Origin: Acinetobacter sp. XS-4
GTDB lineage: Bacteria > Pseudomonadota > Gammaproteobacteria > Pseudomonadales > Moraxellaceae
Assembly: GCF_023920705.1 (NCBI RefSeq)
Contig: NZ_CP094657.1
Location: forward strand, 496,001 to 560,000
Reading direction: 5' to 3'
Length of the DNA stretch: 64,000 bases
The position numbers and the translations under genes are program-made. Shown in pieces: positions 60,492 to 64,000 of the stretch (positions within the stretch are counted from its first letter, which is position 1; each line of letters starts with the position of its first letter). Under the pieces are notes generated by a model. The model saw only the letters and a program-made list of their open reading frames with translations, did no database searches and was not told the DNA's origin.

Positions 60492-61520
60492 TTATTTAAT
60501 TAAGTTCAACATTAATTGCTGAAATTTTTCATATTGCGGCATGGTCATGGTACGTAAGTGTCCACGTAATGCTGAAACATCATGAATTTCACTTTGCTTA
60601 CTGGTGGTCTGAAAAAGATTTTGCTCACCCAGATAACACAAAATTTGTTCTTCGTGATGATAAATTAAATCACCCTTAAAGTGCTGAAAAAAATCATTTA
60701 ATTTTAAAGTTAAGCTTGGGCTAACCTCTTTGGCCAACTGGTGTTGATTAACTCCAAAAATATTAAGTTCTTGGTTAATTAAAATATCGCTACTTTGCCA
60801 TTTACTGCTGTAGGGGACAAAAAACCGAGAACGTTGATTGCTAACAGCAATACCCAAAGCTGGCATTTGAAATATAAAAGCGCCCCATAAATCTTTATGA
60901 ATTTCTTTTATAATTTTTTTATCGCTATTTTGGTCTTGAATAATAGGGATTTCATTAATGTAATGATATTGAAACAGCAAGACTTGATGATCGGTTACTC
61001 CATCGTTCCATGTAGCCGAAGCAAACTGAGTAATTTCGTTAGATTCAGTCCCTCGGTTAAACAGTGGGAAATACTGTTTTAATTTACTCAGAACTAAAAC
61101 TGGTTGAGCATGAATGGGAAGATAAGCGGGTAACTGCTGAAGCTGTAAACCGTAACGCAAAATCACCATACGCTGTTCTAGATAACGAATAACTTGTGTT
61201 AATGGTTCTTGAGATTGATAGAGTAAATATGCCAGAAACCCTGTTAAAAAGGCGCCTAAAAAGCTCCAGATATATTGAATATGTGGATGAAGAAAATAAC
61301 CAAAGCCTAATATTGTGATGCTGCAAATGGCAAGGAAATAGGGAAGCACATTAAAAAATCGAAGGTTGTGATCTTCGCGCCATGGATGTAAAGCATCTAA
61401 AAGATCTTGGGCTGAATGAGATTTTTGTCCAGCATTCCAAAGTCGAGCGATATTGCGAAAAACCTGTGTATTTTTTTTACGCCTTATATGAAGAGCTTCT
61501 TGTACAGTATCGATTGGCAT
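60492..61520 (-). CDS. DUF3137-like membrane protein
   Basis: 342 residues. Two transmembrane helices lie at about residues 60-100 ('FLAICSITILGFGYF' and 'YIWSFLGAFLTGFLAYLLY'), and the rest is a cytoplasmic domain with 'DLWGAFIFQMPALGIAVSNQRSRFFVPYSSKWQS'. The layout and position next to LemA fit the DUF3137 family, but similarity is not strong enough to be sure. It may act together with LemA at the membrane. No catalytic motif is visible. Confidence 0.72.
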   Translation of the reverse strand: MPIDTVQEALHIRRKKNTQVFRNIARLWNAGQKSHSAQDLLDALHPWREDHNLRFFNVLPYFLAICSITILGFGYFLHPHIQYIWSFLGAFLTGFLAYLLYQSQEPLTQVIRYLEQRMVILRYGLQLQQLPAYLPIHAQPVLVLSKLKQYFPLFNRGTESNEITQFASATWNDGVTDHQVLLFQYHYINEIPIIQDQNSDKKIIKEIHKDLWGAFIFQMPALGIAVSNQRSRFFVPYSSKWQSSDILINQELNIFGVNQHQLAKEVSPSLTLKLNDFFQHFKGDLIYHHEEQILCYLGEQNLFQTTSKQSEIHDVSALRGHLRTMTMPQYEKFQQLMLNLIK

Positions 61521-61700
61521 GGAAGTAATGAGTTCATTATCATAAAGAGCTATTTCTAGATTATCTTTTAAATTGAAAGAGATAAATACTTAATATTTCT
61601 AAATTTGGAATTTTTATTTAAAAAATTGATGCCTGAGTTTTATCGATAATTTTTTGCGAGACAAGGCTAGGTTCATTATTTCTTATTGTAAAAATTTGAG

Positions 61701-61740
61701 CTGGGTTAAACCTCGAATCAACTTATAAGGTTTAACCCAG
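61701..61740 (-). terminator. hairpin downstream of queA
   Basis: 12-bp perfect stem CTGGGTTAAACC / GGTTTAACCCAG with a 16-nt loop. A run of T lies about 8 nt further on the minus strand, so it is a possible terminator of queA. The queA stop is 10 nt upstream. Confidence 0.6.
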
Positions 61741-61749
61741 TCTTAGTTT

Positions 61750-62787
61750 TTAAACTTCTAATTTATCAACCAGCATTGCATCTCCATAACTAAAGAAACG
61801 ATAGCTGCTTTTAACTGCATGCTCATAGGCAGCCAAAATGTTGTCTCGATTTGATAGTGCTGATACCAACATGAGCAGAGTAGACTCTGGCAAATGGAAG
61901 TTAGTAATTAAACGATCTACGATGCAGAACTCATAGCCCGGATAGATAAAGATTTGTGTGTCGCCAGTCCAAGCCGCGATTTTTCCGCCGTGTGCTTGGG
62001 CTGCACTTTCTAAGGCACGTGTCGCAGTTGTACCAACGGCAATCACTTTATTGCCGCGTGCTTTAGTCGCCAAAATTAAATCAATGGTTTCTTGAGGTAC
62101 ATCACACCATTCACTGTGCATGATATGGTTGGTAATGTCATCAGTGCGAACTGGCATAAATGTGCCGGCTCCCACGTGTAAAGTCACAAAAGTTTTTTGA
62201 ACATTTTTTTGTTCTAATTTTTCTAAAAGTGTTTCATCAAAATGCAAGCTTGCAGTAGGTGCTGCAACACTGGCAATTTTTTCTGGGTTATGGAAAACCG
62301 TTTGATAGCGTTCAGTGTCAATTTCTTCTGCTTCACGGTTAAAGTAAGGCGGAATAGGTAGCTGACCATATTGCTCAAGTACAGGTAAAATAGGCTGTGA
62401 AAACTCAACCACAAATAAATTTTCATGACGACCACGTACAATTACAGGAATGTTATCGGCACCGACATAAAGCTCGGCACCCGCTTTAGGTGAGTTGCTC
62501 GATTTAATATGGCAATACGCTGTGGTGTGGTTCAGCATGCGCTCAACCAAAATCTCAATAGCACCGCCTGTAGAACGCTTTCCTTTAAGTCGCGCTTTCA
62601 TGACTTTAGTGTCATTGAGCACTAATAGATCACCTTCTTCGAACAGATCGATAATGTCTGTGAACATGTGATCGTGATATTGACCCTTTGAGTCTAGGTG
62701 CAACAACCTTGAAGCACTACGTGATTCGAGAGGGTAACGGGCAATAAGTTCATCAGGTAATTCAAAGGAAAAGTCGGACAGTTGCAT
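61750..62787 (-). CDS. queA: S-adenosylmethionine:tRNA ribosyltransferase-isomerase
   Basis: 345 residues from the ATG ending at 62787 ([11 protein letters not shown], the usual family start); a start at 62802 would add MFFLN without family support. Family blocks '[17 protein letters not shown]', '[11 protein letters not shown]', '[11 protein letters not shown]', '[16 protein letters not shown]', and '[20 protein letters not shown]' are present. QueA converts preQ1 in tRNA to epoxyqueuosine by transferring ribosyl from S-adenosylmethionine, following Tgt. Confidence 0.96.
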   Translation of the reverse strand: MQLSDFSFELPDELIARYPLESRSASRLLHLDSKGQYHDHMFTDIIDLFEEGDLLVLNDTKVMKARLKGKRSTGGAIEILVERMLNHTTAYCHIKSSNSPKAGAELYVGADNIPVIVRGRHENLFVVEFSQPILPVLEQYGQLPIPPYFNREAEEIDTERYQTVFHNPEKIASVAAPTASLHFDETLLEKLEQKNVQKTFVTLHVGAGTFMPVRTDDITNHIMHSEWCDVPQETIDLILATKARGNKVIAVGTTATRALESAAQAHGGKIAAWTGDTQIFIYPGYEFCIVDRLITNFHLPESTLLMLVSALSNRDNILAAYEHAVKSSYRFFSYGDAMLVDKLEV

Positions 62788-62802
62788 ATTTAAAAAAAAC
62801 AC

Positions 62803-62967
62803 CGCAAAAATTGGGCCTAGTATAAACTTTTTCGCTTTTTTATGGCTGTGCTTATGGCCTAAATCATGAAAAATGTTTAAGTGGTCTAAAAGTGAACGAT
62901 AATATTCACTTAGGGTTTGACAAGTTTTACAAACGCGCTAATATACGCAACACAAACATACTTCCTC
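62803..62967 (+). promoter_or_regulatory. intergenic region with the tRNA-Leu promoter and a dyad
   Basis: A region without genes. A dyad AAGTGAA / TTCACTT lies at 62890-62911 just upstream of the TTGACA box. It is not clear whether it is an operator or chance. Confidence 0.5.
62917..62944 (+). promoter_or_regulatory. tRNA-Leu promoter
   Basis: TTGACA, 16-bp spacer, TAATAT, 23 nt before the tRNA gene. The -35 box is a perfect consensus. Confidence 0.75.
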
Positions 62968-63055
62968 TCCCGAGGTGGTGAAATTGGTAGACGCGGCGGA
63001 CTCAAAATCCGCTGTCAGAGATGACGTGTCGGTTCGAGTCCGACCCTCGGGACCA
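62968..63055 (+). tRNA. tRNA-Leu (CAA)
   Basis: 88 nt with the long variable arm typical of leucine tRNA. Acceptor TCCCGAG pairs with CTCGGGA, anticodon loop CTCAAAA gives CAA, and CCA is encoded. It reads UUG codons. It is the likely integration site of the element that starts just beyond. Confidence 0.95.
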
Positions 63056-63079
63056 GATTCAGAATCGTAAGATTCTACG

Positions 63080-63112
63080 AAAACCCCTAAGCTAACGGCT
63101 TAGGGGTTTTTT
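63080..63112 (+). terminator. terminator after tRNA-Leu
   Basis: 13-bp stem AAAACCCCTAAGC / GCTTAGGGGTTTT with loop TAACG and a T run. It lies 25 nt past the tRNA gene. Confidence 0.9.
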
Positions 63113-63206
63113 GTTTTAGAAAACAAATATTTATACTCCATTAACTAATTGATTTATAAAGTTGCTCAAAGTTTTTCCTGAGAAATTACCCCTCTTGATA
63201 GAAATA

Positions 63207-63229
63207 ATAAACATCCATATAAACATCCA
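63207..63229 (+). repeat. two direct repeats ATAAACATCCA before the integrase gene
   Basis: Two perfect copies of ATAAACATCCA, with a 12-bp period, begin 53 bp before the integrase ATG. Arm-type sites for integrases often look like this; that reading is an inference. Confidence 0.4.
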
Positions 63230-63259
63230 GAACTTCTTTCACATATTAATGAAATCAGA

Positions 63260-64000
63260 ATGGCTAGGATTGTTAAACCTTTAACTGTTACTCAAATTGA
63301 TGCTTCACAACCTAAAGAAAAAGATTACAACTTATCTGATGGTGAAGGACTTTACTTACGTATAAGAACCTCAGGAACAAAAACGTGGATATTTCAATAT
63401 AAGAACCAGCAAGATGTTCGAGTAGTGATTACCGTAGGAAACTACCCACAATATAAATTAGCTTTAGCTCGTGAAAAGAAAAGAGATTACTTAAGTATCT
63501 TGGCAGAAGGTAAAGACCTTAAAGAATATTTAGACTCATTAAAAAAGAAGTCTACTCAAGAACTTTCACTTGAGGTCATAACACGTACATGGTTAGAACA
63601 ATATTCAGTTAAGAAGTCTCTAGATGAAGAAACTAAAAGGAAAAGAATTAGGAAATTTGAAAACCATATGTTTCCTTATATTGGGCATTTGCAAATAACA
63701 GATATTCGGTCCAGTGACCTAAGATTGTTATTAAATAAGATTTATGAGAAAAGTGCTGATAATGCACAACGGATACGTTCTGATCTAATTCTAATTTTTA
63801 GCTATGCTGTTCAATATGGCTATATTGAAGTCAATCATGCAAGAGAGATGGAGAGCCTTGATTTAACAGCCCCTAAAAAACATAGACCAGCTTTATCTTT
63901 AGAAAGATTACCTGAGTTAATACGGCGTATAAAAAGTGATACAGGGCAACCGTTAACCAAGTTTGGAATTCTATTAGGTCTACATATCTTTATACGTTCT
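63260..64000 (+). CDS. P4-type tyrosine integrase, 5' part (cut by window end)
   Basis: The first 247 codons, from ATG 63260, are open to the end of the window. The N-terminal DUF4102 arm-binding domain has 'YNLSDGEGLYLRIRTSGTKTWIFQYKN' and 'VTVGNYPQY.LALAR'-like residues. A core-binding region follows from about residue 110 ('LEVITRTWLEQYSVKKS...FENHMFPYIGHLQITDIRSSDLRLLL'). The window stops at 'GLLGLHIFIRS'-like residues, where the first catalytic Arg is found in this family. It reads away from tRNA-Leu(CAA), as integrases of tRNA-targeted islands do. Ribosome site weak. This gene is not complete. Confidence 0.9.
   Translation, partial: MARIVKPLTVTQIDASQPKEKDYNLSDGEGLYLRIRTSGTKTWIFQYKNQQDVRVVITVGNYPQYKLALAREKKRDYLSILAEGKDLKEYLDSLKKKSTQELSLEVITRTWLEQYSVKKSLDEETKRKRIRKFENHMFPYIGHLQITDIRSSDLRLLLNKIYEKSADNAQRIRSDLILIFSYAVQYGYIEVNHAREMESLDLTAPKKHRPALSLERLPELIRRIKSDTGQPLTKFGILLGLHIFIRS

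Overview
The window is chromosomal DNA of an Acinetobacter, most likely of the A. calcoaceticus-baumannii complex. The rRNA sequence, the low G+C content, the AT-rich intergenic DNA and the gene families (sspA-sspB, rplM-rpsI, pdxA-rsmA-apaH, tgt-yajC-secD-secF, coaBC/radC) all fit. Species was judged by recognition only; no database search was possible.

Layout. (1) 1-4213 is the 3' part of an rRNA operon (16S end, tRNA-Ile(GAU), tRNA-Ala(UGC), 23S, 5S, terminator). (2) 4311-5770 holds three small conserved genes (DUF2007, GFA-type zinc protein, DUF4256). (3) 5907-16260 is an acyclic-terpene utilisation (atu) locus: an acyl-CoA dehydrogenase, a convergent TetR repressor (atuR), then atuABCDEF encoding geranyl-CoA carboxylase and partner enzymes. 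A clean dyad overlaps the likely atuA promoter. (4) 16279-18757 is a four-gene reverse-strand module: Roadblock protein, a 321-residue protein of unknown family, a COG2229-like small GTPase and a second Roadblock protein. It has its own strong promoter and a 20-bp palindrome near the transcript start. It recalls the actinobacterial 'conservon' but lacks a kinase, and it is the best candidate here for an undescribed system. (5) 19009-24615 is housekeeping: sspA-sspB plus a tail-anchored unknown, rplM-rpsI with a switch-like leader, and pdxA-rsmA-apaH. (6) 24671-31397 carries DUF2147, a CidA/LrgB pair, hflX, a PlsC-like acyltransferase, a phospholipase-D-family lipoprotein and a membrane metallophosphoesterase. 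(7) 31450-33676 is a yfiR-yfiN-yfiB cyclic-di-GMP signalling operon.

(8) 34260-39648 is a second, complete rRNA operon with its P1/P2 promoters. Its overlap with the first copy is a direct repeat of about 4.2 kb with a 35,445-bp period, so the two flank the intervening genes as substrates for duplication or deletion. (9) 39660-47821 is a mixed region: a secreted-protein gene broken by two homopolymer frameshifts, a dihydrolipoamide-dehydrogenase-like flavoprotein, a 399-residue lipoprotein, an overlooked 34-residue lipoprotein, a DUF442 protein, an alpha/beta hydrolase-trxC-thioesterase operon, SnoaL-like and DUF4442 proteins, YajQ and a rhodanese. (10) 47859-62787 is mostly core: mnmC, YciI, YciB, Rnm (YciV), a bestrophin-family channel, radC, coaBC, secF-secD-yajC, tgt, LemA with DUF3137, and queA. 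(11) tRNA-Leu(CAA) at 62968-63055 is followed by the 5' part of a P4-type tyrosine integrase that runs off the window, which suggests the edge of an integrated element.

Together the region joins translation and secretion housekeeping with accessory catabolism (terpenoids), envelope and second-messenger signalling, and one mobile-element boundary. No CRISPR array, transposase or antibiotic-resistance gene was seen.
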